Positions 54,307 through 63,506 of a stretch of 64,000 nucleotides of DNA are shown here, one piece after another; the stretch's first letter is position 1; every line of letters starts with the position of its first letter. Under the pieces are notes generated by a model. It was not told the DNA's origin, made no database searches, and saw nothing but the letters and a program-made list of their open reading frames with translations. The stretch lies in NCBI GenBank assembly GCA_902141825.1, contig CABFPG010000015.1, forward strand, positions 1-64,000, in the 5' to 3' direction. The stretch is from Thalassocella blandensis (GTDB taxonomy: Bacteria > Pseudomonadota > Gammaproteobacteria > Pseudomonadales > Cellvibrionaceae). Made by a program: the position numbers and the translations under genes.

Positions 54307-54425
54307 TAAATTGTTTCCTGGTAGATAGTTCACAACATATGTTTCCGACACTAATCCGCCCGGTTTAACCGTCTTGAGTGTTTGCGGTTTATACTGGGGT
54401 TTATCAATTTGGTAAAACAGCGATT

Positions 54426-55502
54426 ATGAAAATATTTAATTTGTCGATATTCTCCTTGCTTTCCGTACCCTTCATGCTCGTGTTCACACAAAATGTGGTT
54501 GCATCCTCTTCGGGTGGCTGTGCTGATGTGAAAGATACTCATTTTACGAGACCCTTTCAAAGTCAAGGCTATAATTCAAAACTTTCCTGGCATTTGGATA
54601 TGCAACATGTTCCCCGAGCCTGGACCGTCAGCCAGGGGCAAGGTGTAACCATTGGTCAAATTGATACCGGTGTATTTGAAGACCAAAACCTTCTTACGGG
54701 ATCTCTGTTTTATTTCGGTGAATTTTCTGGCAATAGGCGGATTATCCGTAAGGATTTCTCCGGCACTTTGTCCATTGGTGGGTGGGGGCACGGAACGGGT
54801 GTCGCAGGCGTAATGGTTGCGCCCGTTAATAATGTCGGCGCCTTAACGGGAGTCGCTTATAAATCCAGTCTTGTAACTTATCGCGCAAATGAACTTCCCG
54901 CGTTGCTAAGTAATGCCTCCGTAAAAAAATTCAGCGCGGCATTGAAAGCCATGGCTGATCGTTCAGATGTCCGTATTATCAATATTTCTATGGGTAAACT
55001 GAAGAAAAAAGACAGGATGCTGGACGCAATCGAATATGCTTACAATAAGGGGAAGTTGATTTTTGCATCAACCGGCTATCTTACTGGCGAAGAAGGCGGT
55101 GTATACCCCGCGAAATTTAATGGATTTGTACAAGCGGTGACTGGTGTTCAATATCGTGAATCAGACCCCAACGGATTTGATCTAAGAATAGCTGGATCAA
55201 ATCCGTATGGTTCCTATGTCGATTTTGCGGGATATGTATTTCGTGCATCCGATGGCGCCTGCGCATTAGTGTTAGATAAAAAAGGCTATGCTCCCAAAAG
55301 TGGAATCGGATCATCGTACGCGGCTGCCACAACTTCAGGGATAGCCGCGCTGGTATGGAGTGCTAACCCCGAACTTACTCGAGAAGAGGTTGTGAGTATA
55401 TTACGACGTTCAGGCAGCTATGCCAGTAGCCCAAGCCAGGATTTTGGCTATGGTGTTATTGACGCAGAAAAAGCTGTCCGCTTGGCCGTCGACGCTTTGT
55501 AA
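54426..55502 (+). CDS. Secreted S8 subtilisin-like serine protease
   Basis: A 358-residue protease. The start at 54426 opens a signal peptide (MKIFNLSIFSLLSVPFMLV, to about VASSS); an in-frame start 16 codons earlier would not. The catalytic triad is visible: Asp in GQIDTGV, His in GGWGHGTGVAG, and Ser in GIGSSYAAATTSG. The Ser block departs from GTSMAxP: Thr is Ser and the Pro is absent. No long propeptide or C-terminal secretion domain is seen, so this is a compact periplasmic or secreted form. Confidence 0.88.
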   Translation: MKIFNLSIFSLLSVPFMLVFTQNVVASSSGGCADVKDTHFTRPFQSQGYNSKLSWHLDMQHVPRAWTVSQGQGVTIGQIDTGVFEDQNLLTGSLFYFGEFSGNRRIIRKDFSGTLSIGGWGHGTGVAGVMVAPVNNVGALTGVAYKSSLVTYRANELPALLSNASVKKFSAALKAMADRSDVRIINISMGKLKKKDRMLDAIEYAYNKGKLIFASTGYLTGEEGGVYPAKFNGFVQAVTGVQYRESDPNGFDLRIAGSNPYGSYVDFAGYVFRASDGACALVLDKKGYAPKSGIGSSYAAATTSGIAALVWSANPELTREEVVSILRRSGSYASSPSQDFGYGVIDAEKAVRLAVDAL

Positions 55503-56107
55503 GCAGCTTAAATAAAACCGTTTTTTTAGCGCATGAATCATCGTTATTGTATGCTGTTGAAAGTCTTGGCTGTTGTAGCTGCTTTGTGATTGCCTTGTTG
55601 CGTTATTGGGCTGTTTGATTGCTCTGGGTTGCTTGGCTTTTTATACTTAGCTCTGATTTGATTAACACTAGTTCGTGAAGCTAATTATATTTCCCTCAGT
55701 GTTTTGTTATACGCTTGTTTATTCATTTTCTTGTTGACCTGGTTTTATTTGTTCTTCCTTTCTTTCCATTTGTTATTCCGATAAGTCTATAGGTTCGTCT
55801 CGCACGAACTGTTAACCCAGCTACAGTTTTTCTCACTAATACCATCGCTTCAGTCGATCGATTTGCAGTGTCGGAACATCCCTGTATGTCAATACTAAGA
55901 GCCTGGTGGTTACATTTGGATACACATTGTTACCAAGCAACGCTTGTTTAAATCGCAAGAGTTTACGATATTCCCGTTCTACGATTTTGTCCCATTAATG
56001 ATTTTTTCTACAACTTACTGTTTTTTGAAAATAAAAAAACGGTAAGAGTTTGGTAATTATTTTACTGAGATGATGCAAATTATTGTTCTAGCTGATTGGA
56101 GTTAACC
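55503..56107. other. Intergenic region upstream of the second mipA-like gene
   Basis: A 605-bp T-rich stretch with no gene seen. It ends with the hairpin at 56014-56046, listed separately. Promoter of the mipA-RR-HK operon presumably within the last 200 bp. Confidence 0.45.
56014..56046. promoter_or_regulatory. Leader hairpin upstream of mipA copy 2
   Basis: CTTACTGTTTTTT (56014-56026) pairs with AAAAAACGGTAAG (56034-56046) over 13 bp with one G-U pair and a 7-nt loop, ending 61 bp before the ATG. It could be a leader attenuator, an upstream terminator or an operator; the sequence alone does not decide. Confidence 0.4.
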
Positions 56108-56887
56108 ATGTCTTCGGATAAACCATTTTCAAATCGCAGCGCTGTCTACGTGGCGATTAGCGTTTTAAGCGTTTTGCATGCGAATAAAGTCACAGCCGAT
56201 GATGGCTCAGGAACCGTTTGGGGGATCGGCATTGGCGCCGGCACAAAGGAAGAGCTTTACACTGACTTTGATGATAAAAACCGAGTGCTTCCAATTTTGT
56301 TTGTAGATAATAAATGGCTGAGACTAACTGGCCCTAATCTGGATATAAAGCTTGGCAGTCTTCATAACTTTAACTTTTCACTCCGGTCAAAATTTGCTTT
56401 GGGCGATGGCTATGAAGCAAAAGACGCCGAAATATTACAAGGTATGAGTGAACGTAAAGCCAGTATATGGGTTGGTCCAAATATTTCCTGGCAAAGTGAT
56501 TTCGTTGAAGTTTCACTCGGTGGGCTATTCGATGCAATGGATTACAGTAATGGTAAGCAGGCGAATTTAGATATTTCAAAAACATTTCGTTTGTCTCAAC
56601 GTTTACGTCTTGAGCCTAGTGTTGGTGTTGTTTGGCAAGATGCCAATTACATTGATTACTACTATGGTGTTGAAGAGGATGAAGTGCTGCTGGACAGAAC
56701 TTACTACGAAGGCGAAGAAACGGTATCAACGAAAGTCAGTATAAACCTGTCATATGGATTAAGCAGAAACAAATCGATTTCATTGATGACTGGAATAAAA
56801 ACTGTGGCAGAAGAAATTGAAAATAGTCCATTAGTGGAGAGTGATTCTGCGTCCTGGGCAACTTTGGCCTTCATTTATAGATTCTAA
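56108..56887 (+). CDS. MipA/OmpV-family outer-membrane protein, copy 2
   Basis: A 259-residue outer-membrane barrel, paralogous to the protein at 42035-42898. The start at 56108 has GGAG 6 nt upstream; an earlier TTG is less likely. The signal core spans about 11-27, with cleavage near KVTA-D. Shared segments include YIDYYYGV, ENSPLV and the terminal strand ending FIYRF. It is followed after 7 bp by its response regulator gene, so all three genes form one operon. Confidence 0.9.
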   Translation: MSSDKPFSNRSAVYVAISVLSVLHANKVTADDGSGTVWGIGIGAGTKEELYTDFDDKNRVLPILFVDNKWLRLTGPNLDIKLGSLHNFNFSLRSKFALGDGYEAKDAEILQGMSERKASIWVGPNISWQSDFVEVSLGGLFDAMDYSNGKQANLDISKTFRLSQRLRLEPSVGVVWQDANYIDYYYGVEEDEVLLDRTYYEGEETVSTKVSINLSYGLSRNKSISLMTGIKTVAEEIENSPLVESDSASWATLAFIYRF

Positions 56888-56894
56888 GTACGTT

Positions 56895-57581
56895 ATGAAT
56901 AGAATTCTTCTGGTAGAAGACAATGAAAGACTGAGTTCGCTGATAAGCACTGCCATGCGCCAAGTCGGTATCGAAATCGACGTATTTAACGATATTGCTT
57001 CTGCCATGCAAGCCATTAAAAGTTATGAGTATTCATTGCTCATTCTCGATCGGGGACTTCCAGATGGAGATGGGCTAAAATTGTTGAGAAATCTACGAGG
57101 GGCAGACGTGACTCTGGCTTGTATCGTGTTGACTGCCAGTAATGCCATTCACGATCGGATTCAAGGACTGGAATCGGGAGCGGATGATTATCTGGCTAAG
57201 CCTTTTTCCATGGATGAATTGATAGCACGGGTACGTGCTATCTTGCGCAGACCTCCCGTCATTAGAACGCTGCGTCCTGAATGGGGTGATCTTTTATTGG
57301 TGCCAGAAACAGCTTCTATTCAATGCCATAACCAATTGACGTCCTTATCACCTTCAGAAATTCAGATACTTTATACATTAATGGAGGCGAAAGGAAATAC
57401 AGTGCGTCGTAGCAAGCTGGAAAACTCGGCCTGGGGCTATGGAGAGGCTGTTACGCCTAACGCCTTAGACGTTGCATTGCACAGAATAAGAAAGAAGCTC
57501 AATAGCATCCATTCTAAGGTAGAGCTGATTAATGTCAGGGGAATAGGGTATGCGTTGTCTACCACTGAAGTTACGCCGTAA
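56895..57581 (+). CDS. OmpR-family response regulator of the second MipA-linked system
   Basis: A 228-residue regulator, the same length as its paralogue at 41283-41969. The ATG at 56895 gives MNRILLVEDNERL, the standard receiver start. Phospho-acceptor Asp52 lies in LILDRGLPDGDG; AKPF holds the conserved Lys. The winged helix contains VTPNALDVALHRIRKKL, identical in plan to the paralogue, so the two may bind related sites. It overlaps the kinase gene by 32 bp. Confidence 0.94.
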   Translation: MNRILLVEDNERLSSLISTAMRQVGIEIDVFNDIASAMQAIKSYEYSLLILDRGLPDGDGLKLLRNLRGADVTLACIVLTASNAIHDRIQGLESGADDYLAKPFSMDELIARVRAILRRPPVIRTLRPEWGDLLLVPETASIQCHNQLTSLSPSEIQILYTLMEAKGNTVRRSKLENSAWGYGEAVTPNALDVALHRIRKKLNSIHSKVELINVRGIGYALSTTEVTP

Positions 57582-58956
57582 TCTTACCTTTCGTCTGATA
57601 CTTACCTTTGTGTTCGCGTTGATACTTTTTATAGTGGCAATCAATGCATATACTTTTGTGCTGAACCCGGACTATTTCGTCAAATTCGTTATGGATAAGC
57701 AATTTGAACTATTACGGAAAAATACTTATGTAAACAAGGAGGGTATTCCAGCTATAGAAGATAACTTTTCAAAGCGCGAATGGGTATACGATGAGCTTAA
57801 AAGGGATCTCTTTTACCAGATTGTTCATCAAAGCGGTAAAGTCATCTTCTCCTCGCAGCCGTCTGGTGGAGTTTTTACACCGAACACATTTTCTGTGACG
57901 TCTTCACAATCTCTTCAGTCTGAAGATGCAAATATGCGGAATTTTCTGCGTAAATCCAGGTTGTTTAAATTTACTCTGAATGGAGAGAAAGCGTACGCTA
58001 TCAGCCGTCCATTACCTCGTGAAATGGGAGAATATAATCTGCAGATAGCTACATCGGAACGGATTTTGGAAGTGTTTCAATTAACTAATGTTTTACCGTT
58101 GAGTCAGATTGCACTTGTCATAAGTTTTGTTTCATTGTTAATTATTATCGTGATGGTCGTATTCACAGTAAGGTATATGTTAAAACCCATCAGGCAAATT
58201 TCGCACACCGCCTCTAAAATATCCCCACAGAATCTGCAAAGCCGTTTGCCTATTGATGCCATCCCTACAGAGCTAACACCACTAATACACGCGTTTAATG
58301 ACACACTTTGTCGGTTGGAGAAAGGCTTTAACATTCAGCAGGACTTTCTCGCAACTACTGCACACGAACTTAAAACTCCCTTATGCTTGATAAGAGGAGA
58401 GATAGAGTTGGCGAGTGAACTTAATTCCCGGGATACCTTGTTACAGGATATTGATCTTATCAGTCGACAAATACACCAGATACTACATTTGGCTGAAGCC
58501 CGAGAGCCGCAGAATTACCAGCTTAAATCACTGGATTTATTGCAGACCACACAAAAAGCTATTGCCTATCTATCCAGGTTATCTCAAGCAAAGAACGTCA
58601 GAATCGTCGTTAAATTTTCGCCTGATATTCGTCACATACACGCTGATGAAAGTATGGTGTTTATTCTTATCAAGAATTTATTGGAAAATGCCATTAAGCA
58701 CGCACCGGAAGGGACAGCAATAGATGTATATCTCGATAACAACGAATTGCGTATTCGAGATTATGGCATGGGGATTTCAGAGTCTAATATCCCGTTCCTT
58801 TTTGAGAAGTTCTGGCGAAATTCGACTTCCAAAGGGGCAACGGGATTGGGGTTGTCAATATGTCGGGAAATTGCTTTGGCTCATAGATGGCAGCTGTATG
58901 CTAGAAATGTTTATAAGGGGGCAGAGTTTACCCTCGCATTAACACCAAACCGATGA
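57550..58956 (+). CDS. Sensor histidine kinase of the second MipA-linked system
   Basis: A 468-residue membrane kinase. Membrane segments at about 12-34 and 184-206 flank a periplasmic region of about 150 residues that differs from the first system, so the signals may differ. HAMP follows, then TTAHELKTPLCLI with His272, NLLENAIKHA, RDYGMGIS and GATGLGLSICREIA. Gene order and overlap match the module at 39.9-42.9 kb. Confidence 0.93.
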   Translation: MRCLPLKLRRNLTFRLILTFVFALILFIVAINAYTFVLNPDYFVKFVMDKQFELLRKNTYVNKEGIPAIEDNFSKREWVYDELKRDLFYQIVHQSGKVIFSSQPSGGVFTPNTFSVTSSQSLQSEDANMRNFLRKSRLFKFTLNGEKAYAISRPLPREMGEYNLQIATSERILEVFQLTNVLPLSQIALVISFVSLLIIIVMVVFTVRYMLKPIRQISHTASKISPQNLQSRLPIDAIPTELTPLIHAFNDTLCRLEKGFNIQQDFLATTAHELKTPLCLIRGEIELASELNSRDTLLQDIDLISRQIHQILHLAEAREPQNYQLKSLDLLQTTQKAIAYLSRLSQAKNVRIVVKFSPDIRHIHADESMVFILIKNLLENAIKHAPEGTAIDVYLDNNELRIRDYGMGISESNIPFLFEKFWRNSTSKGATGLGLSICREIALAHRWQLYARNVYKGAEFTLALTPNR

Positions 58957-59106
58957 TTAAATTCCAGTACTCATATTTGAAGGTGAGTCCTACGTTTCAC
59001 CGAAAAAAGAAAATAGCTGAAAAGGTCATGGTGGATATAATGCATCGGCATCCTAATAAATATATACAGATCCGCCGATTGAAAAAATAACCCCTTGCAT
59101 TTTCAT

Positions 59107-59766
59107 TTATACTATTTTCATAGATAGCTCTACGTCGTCTGCAAAAGGTATCGATATGAAACCATTCGCTTTCTCTCGAATATAACTTAAGTACTCCGGG
59201 TTCATGTCTGCGTTGTCCGCAATGACTATCGAGCCGGGTATTAACGATGTCTCCAATAAAGCTAAAATATCGTTATAAAGTGCTTTGGCGCCATCCAGTA
59301 ACAAAATATCTACCGTTTCGGGTATGTTGGCTGAGAGCGTCTGTAAAGCGTCTCCCTCCCGTAGTTCTATCAGTTCAGAAACACCGCATTCTTTAAAATG
59401 ACGGTGGGCCTGCTTTACCTTTTCTGGCTCAAATTCTGTGGTAATGATCTTGCCTCCGCCGTTATCCTTCAAGGCAGCGGCAAAGAATATCGTTGAAATT
59501 CCGAAAGAAGTGCCGAATTCCACAACGTTTCTAGCATTCGTTGAGCGCGTGAGCATAAAAAGAAGATGACCGGTTTCCGGAGATATTGGTAACCAGAGTT
59601 CCTTTAATAAATCGCCATACAATTCTCGATAAGCGGTTTTACTGTTTAATAACCGTTGTTGTTCCTCAAGTGACATGCTCTCCAGAGCAGGATTTGAAAC
59701 TTTCGACGAATGAATGAATAATTTTTCCAGTGTCGATGAAATTGGTTCAGAAGTCAGGGAAGACAT
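59107..59766 (-). CDS. SAM-dependent O-methyltransferase (class I)
   Basis: A 219-residue soluble enzyme of the catechol/caffeoyl-CoA O-methyltransferase kind. Motif I is VVEFGTSFGISTIFFAAAL (SAM binding); the following acidic strand is IITTEFEPEKV; the metal-side Asp lies in VDILLLDGAKALYNDIL; and VIADNADMNPEY follows the next strand. TAGGAG lies before the ATG. A TetR gene diverges from it and probably controls it. The substrate is unknown. Confidence 0.9.
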   Translation of the reverse strand: MSSLTSEPISSTLEKLFIHSSKVSNPALESMSLEEQQRLLNSKTAYRELYGDLLKELWLPISPETGHLLFMLTRSTNARNVVEFGTSFGISTIFFAAALKDNGGGKIITTEFEPEKVKQAHRHFKECGVSELIELREGDALQTLSANIPETVDILLLDGAKALYNDILALLETSLIPGSIVIADNADMNPEYLSYIREKANGFISIPFADDVELSMKIV

Positions 59767-59801
59767 GAAAACTCCTATTGTATTAGAAATGATTAAATGT
59801 A

Positions 59802-59815
59802 AAACATGAATGTTT
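59802..59815. promoter_or_regulatory. Palindrome in the methyltransferase/TetR divergent region
   Basis: AAACAT-GA-ATGTTT is a near-symmetrical site between the divergent genes, 36 bp from the methyltransferase start. Candidate operator for the adjacent TetR-type protein. Confidence 0.4.
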
Positions 59816-59894
59816 CGTCACATTTGTATTATCTTATGCGGTATACTTTTGCGCTATTCGCATTTGTTGGCGAGACTTCAACAAGGTACAAAAT

Positions 59895-60518
59895 ATGCCA
59901 AAAACACCTGCTAAACCGCAGATTTCCACACGCAAACGTCCAAAACAGGCACGGTCGGAAGTGCTTGTAAACTGTATTCTTGAAGCAGCTATTCAGGTTT
60001 TGGAAAAAGAGGGCGCGGCCAGGTTTACGACGGCAAGGGTTGCTGAGCGTGCAGGGGTAAGTGTGGGCTCAATTTATCAATATTTTCCCAATAAGGCGTC
60101 AATTCTATTTCGCTTGCAAAGTGATGAGTGGAAAAGTACTGGAAACTTACTAAGTCGAATTCTTGATGATACTTCGCTTTCACATGAGGTCAGGCTGCGT
60201 CAAGTCGTCCACAGTTTTGTTTTATCAGAGTGTGAGGAAGCAAGGATGCGAGGTGCTCTTGCCGATGCTGCTCCTTTGTATCGTGACTCGCCAGAAGCTG
60301 TCAATGCAAAAAAGGAAAATGAACAAGCATTCCATCGATTTATGTCAACAGCACTGCCAGAGTTGAGCACACAAGCAAGGAAAATAAAAACTGATATCCT
60401 TACCCGAACGCTTAGCACAGTTGGCAAAGATTTTTCTATGGAGGCACGTACCAAGAAAGAAATTCGTCAATTTTCAGATGCTATGTCCGACATGCTATGT
60501 CGATACCTGGAGCTTTAA
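59895..60518 (+). CDS. TetR-family transcriptional regulator (next to O-methyltransferase)
   Basis: A 207-residue regulator. After a basic tail, the DNA-binding domain reads ILEAAIQVLEKEGAARFTTARVAERAGVSVGSIYQYFPNK in overall form (about 28-67), with the canonical GVSVGSIYQYF turn. The helical C-terminal domain would bind a ligand. Divergent from the methyltransferase gene. AAGG before the ATG. Confidence 0.92.
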   Translation: MPKTPAKPQISTRKRPKQARSEVLVNCILEAAIQVLEKEGAARFTTARVAERAGVSVGSIYQYFPNKASILFRLQSDEWKSTGNLLSRILDDTSLSHEVRLRQVVHSFVLSECEEARMRGALADAAPLYRDSPEAVNAKKENEQAFHRFMSTALPELSTQARKIKTDILTRTLSTVGKDFSMEARTKKEIRQFSDAMSDMLCRYLEL

Positions 60519-60554
60519 AACGACAGGTGAATGGCAAGAAGTCCAATGGATAAT

Positions 60555-60610
60555 GGCGAGTGAAGAGTGACGAGTGACGAGATGCGAGTGAAGAGAGGCG
60601 AGTGGCGAGT
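60555..60610. repeat. Degenerate GCGAGTG short repeats
   Basis: Six to seven loosely spaced copies of (G/A)CGAGTG with AAGAG or ATG insertions between the TetR gene and the PepSY operon end. Simple-sequence DNA, no reading frame of note. Confidence 0.5.
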
Positions 60611-60670
60611 ACCAAAGTTCGCAAAAATTCAAACGGTTATTTTTAGGATAAGTATTTTACTAAAAATGGC

Positions 60671-61978
60671 CTATTTTAATTCAGCGGGAAATCTTATCCT
60701 GCACATGTATCCTTTACCATGTAAATCCTCATACTCGGCAGTACCGCCATGTAATTCTACTATCGCAGTTACAAAACCCAGCCCAATCCCGAAGTGCTTT
60801 TTGGTGCTGACGCTCGATATTCCTGTGTCACTGATATTCAAAAAAAGCGTGTTTTCTTTTTGTTCCAGTTTAAACGTTAGGGAACATTCGCCAGCGGTAT
60901 GATTAATAGTGTTTTCTATAAGGTTAACCAATACTTGTTTTAATAATTGCGGGCTTCCTCTTAAAAAAGCGTGCTGCGGAACATCCTGAATAATTTTGAT
61001 GTTTTTTTCTTCAAAAAGAGGCTCATATAACTCAACACATGCTTCAATTATTTCTGGAATATCAACGGAGATAAAATGGTTTTGTAGGCCTCCTGCTTGT
61101 ATTTCTGTTAGATGGAGTATTTCTCGAAATAATCGAAGTACTTCATCAAGTTCTTTTTCGGCGGACTCAATATGTAATTTTTGCTCGGTTACTGTGCCTC
61201 CAGGTATTAGGGTAAGATGATTTTTCACTCGCGTTAAAGGCGTTCTTAAATCGTGTGCTATATTTGCTGATAATTTTTTTAACTGAGACACAAGTCGTTG
61301 GATTTGTTCGAACATATGGTTGATATTGATCGCAAGCCTTTCCAGCTCTGGATCTGCTGTTAAAGGAGATATGCGAGCATTAAAGTGACCTTCAGAATAT
61401 AGCTGTACAGGTCGTGCTACTTGGCGGACGGTATATATGAACCTCTGATACAGTAAAGCTCCGAGTATAATAGAAATGAAAATGCTAATTACCATAAGCC
61501 ATCCAGCGAAAGTAACAAATGTATTCTTATATGTTTTGAGGTCATTTCGTGCAAGACCAACCGTTAGTCGGTAGTCGCCAGGAAGAAGTTGTGTGTATGC
61601 CAGGGTTTGTTCAGCGTAATCAAGATGCCATAGAACTGACCACCCGGCAGGTGGTGAATCATTTAAAGTGTCAAACACCCAATCACCATTTGGCGCTTGT
61701 ACCGCATATAAATAGCGCCAGGATTGACTGTTTTTCTCTAAGCGCTCTTCTATTTCTTCCAGAAGCTCTATTGGGCCATCTTCACGAAATTCGTAATCAA
61801 GAAACTCTATTTCACTTAATATGCGTTCTTCTAGTTGCTTTTGTAATAAATGGCTGCCGTTATAATAAAGCAGTGCGACCAACCCTAGGGTACACGCAAT
61901 AAATGCCAGTACGAATGGACTAAGCTGTTTAATTAAAAATATCCACTGACGTCGACTATACAGCTGAAAACTGATCAT
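60671..61978 (-). CDS. Sensor histidine kinase of the PepSY-linked two-component system
   Basis: A 435-residue membrane kinase with segments at about 19-38 and 158-176 around a periplasmic sensor of 120 residues. HAMP follows, then NIAHDLRTPLTR with His242, the N box NLIENTINHT and a short glycine region FGIGLGFVTAIVELHGG. It is last in the order PepSY protein, regulator, kinase, with a 20-bp gap after the regulator gene. QseC/PmrB-like plan; metals or cationic compounds are common cues in such systems, but none is shown here. Confidence 0.92.
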   Translation of the reverse strand: MISFQLYSRRQWIFLIKQLSPFVLAFIACTLGLVALLYYNGSHLLQKQLEERILSEIEFLDYEFREDGPIELLEEIEERLEKNSQSWRYLYAVQAPNGDWVFDTLNDSPPAGWSVLWHLDYAEQTLAYTQLLPGDYRLTVGLARNDLKTYKNTFVTFAGWLMVISIFISIILGALLYQRFIYTVRQVARPVQLYSEGHFNARISPLTADPELERLAININHMFEQIQRLVSQLKKLSANIAHDLRTPLTRVKNHLTLIPGGTVTEQKLHIESAEKELDEVLRLFREILHLTEIQAGGLQNHFISVDIPEIIEACVELYEPLFEEKNIKIIQDVPQHAFLRGSPQLLKQVLVNLIENTINHTAGECSLTFKLEQKENTLFLNISDTGISSVSTKKHFGIGLGFVTAIVELHGGTAEYEDLHGKGYMCRIRFPAELK

Positions 61979-61998
61979 TCTTGATGTGATTCCTTAAG

Positions 61999-62670
61999 TT
62001 AGTCCGCCGTAATACTGTATCCATTTCCACGTTCTGTTCTAATGGCTGCAGGGAGATCTGATATTTCCAGTTTTCTACGCAAACGACTGATGTAGGTTTC
62101 TACAATCGTTGTGGCTGGTTCAAAGTTGTATTCCCATACGTGCTCTAGTAGCATTTGACGCGTGACAATTTGGTTTTTATGAAGTAGCAAGTATTCTAAG
62201 AGTTTAAACTCCATCGGTTTAAGAGATATTGGTATTCCATTTCTCTCAACATTACGATGAATTCTATCCAGTTTTATGCCCGCGCCTTGAAGAAGGTTTT
62301 CGCTTTTCAAGCTTCGACGTATTAATGCATTTATTCTTGCTAGTACTTCTTCAATGGAAAAAGGTTTAACGAGGTAGTCGTCACCTAAAGCCAGCCCGGT
62401 GAGCTTGTCTTCCAACGTATCTAATGCGGTGAGAAACAATACTGGAGGAAATTCGGTAGGGGAGTGTCGTTTCGCTTGTGTAATCCATTCAATAGCATCA
62501 CCTGAAGGTAGACTTCTGTCTAAAACGATACAATGAAATTGATTTGCCGCAAGCGTGTCTATCGCCTGCGGCAAATCTTCAACGTGAATCACCTTATACC
62601 CGTCCTTTTTCAATGCCGCGACAACAAAACTCGCGACGGCGGGGTCATCCTCTACGACAAGGATGTTCAA
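61999..62670 (-). CDS. OmpR-family response regulator of the PepSY-linked system
   Basis: A 223-residue regulator with a TTG start. Acidic pocket Asp8-Asp9, phospho-acceptor Asp51 (IVLDRSLPSGD), Lys in VKPF and a winged helix with TIVETYISRLRRKL. The block usually written G-x-x-x-GADDYL is one residue short here (GLALGDDYL). It lies 14 bp after the PepSY gene and 20 bp before the kinase gene. Confidence 0.92.
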   Translation of the reverse strand: MNILVVEDDPAVASFVVAALKKDGYKVIHVEDLPQAIDTLAANQFHCIVLDRSLPSGDAIEWITQAKRHSPTEFPPVLFLTALDTLEDKLTGLALGDDYLVKPFSIEEVLARINALIRRSLKSENLLQGAGIKLDRIHRNVERNGIPISLKPMEFKLLEYLLLHKNQIVTRQMLLEHVWEYNFEPATTIVETYISRLRRKLEISDLPAAIRTERGNGYSITAD

Positions 62671-62684
62671 AGTTGAATAGTCGA

Positions 62685-62981
62685 TTATTTTTTCTCCCGT
62701 ACTCGTTTAACTTCTCCGGATTTACCGTCTACTGTGATTTTATAACGTTGACCATTGTTAATGACTTTAACTTCGTATTCCACATCAAAGCTGTCATCTT
62801 CCAACTCCGCCTCATAAGCCTGGCCGCCTTGATGTGCCACAGCCGCGTCAATAGCTTGTTGTAATGTGATCTCCGTTTGGGCTAAAAGTTTAACTTCGTC
62901 TTCATCGGCAAATGATAGTGCCGCTACCGAAATTGCGGCAGTTGCAGTTAAGGGTAATAAAAAAGTCTTTTTGATATTCAT
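62685..62981 (-). CDS. Small periplasmic PepSY-domain protein
   Basis: A 98-residue protein with a signal peptide (cleaved near SFA-D26) and one PepSY unit: EITLQQAIDAAVAHQGGQAYEAELEDDSFDVEYEVKVI in overall form, ending in KSGEVKRVREKK. PepSY units of this kind inhibit proteases or sense ligands, and genes like this often precede a two-component pair, acting as a periplasmic accessory. AGGAGAG before the ATG. Confidence 0.9.
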   Translation of the reverse strand: MNIKKTFLLPLTATAAISVAALSFADEDEVKLLAQTEITLQQAIDAAVAHQGGQAYEAELEDDSFDVEYEVKVINNGQRYKITVDGKSGEVKRVREKK

Positions 62982-63225
62982 AAGAGCTCTCCTGGGTCAT
63001 TAAATGTTTAAAATCTAATTACTTTCGGGCAGTAGCCTTCTTGTACTTCTTAGGACCACATTGTATTGCCTCTGATCCAATGCCAGTACTTACAGTTTTG
63101 TAAGGAGGGAATTATGAAAGGGAAAAAGGTTTGTTCAGGTAGTTAGCCATTGTTTAGTCTCAATCAAACATGTGTTTTAAACCCTGTTGTCATATGGCAC
63201 AAGCGTATATGAGCTTTAAAATTCT

Positions 63226-63240
63226 TACCGCTCAGCGGTA
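63226..63240. promoter_or_regulatory. Palindrome TACCGCT-C-AGCGGTA
   Basis: Perfect 7-bp arms around a single base, in the region between divergent genes. Candidate regulator binding site for the GH43 gene or the PepSY operon; the binding protein is unknown. Confidence 0.35.
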
Positions 63241-63382
63241 TTACCAAAAATACGGCTATTCGAGCTGTAGATTTCGTACAAATATATATTGGAATGTGAC
63301 TTGATTCGCGCTTTTGCGCTGGGTTATGCAAACGCTTTCCCCTAATATGTTTCCGCGCACTTCATTGGCTGGTTCTATCGGC

Positions 63383-63405
63383 TGGGATTCTTAATTGGAA
63401 TCCCA
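63383..63405. promoter_or_regulatory. Inverted repeat TGGGATTC-N7-GAATCCCA
   Basis: Perfect 8-bp arms with a 7-nt spacer, 101 bp upstream of the GH43 start. It may be an operator or a leader hairpin. Confidence 0.4.
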
Positions 63406-63506
63406 AGTTAGAATTCTAAGTTTGCACTCCTGATGTGTACTTTGCATATGTTCACCAAAATTATAACAAGCAACATTCTTTTCCCAACACTCACATAGGC
63501 TCGAAA

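Larger units (their letters stand above)
62982..63506. other. Intergenic region between the PepSY operon and the GH43 gene
   Basis: No gene is seen. It holds promoters for both divergent units and two inverted repeats (63226-63240 and 63383-63405). A TGCAAACGCTTTCC sequence at 63327-63340 faintly resembles a LacI/GalR-type operator. Confidence 0.45.
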
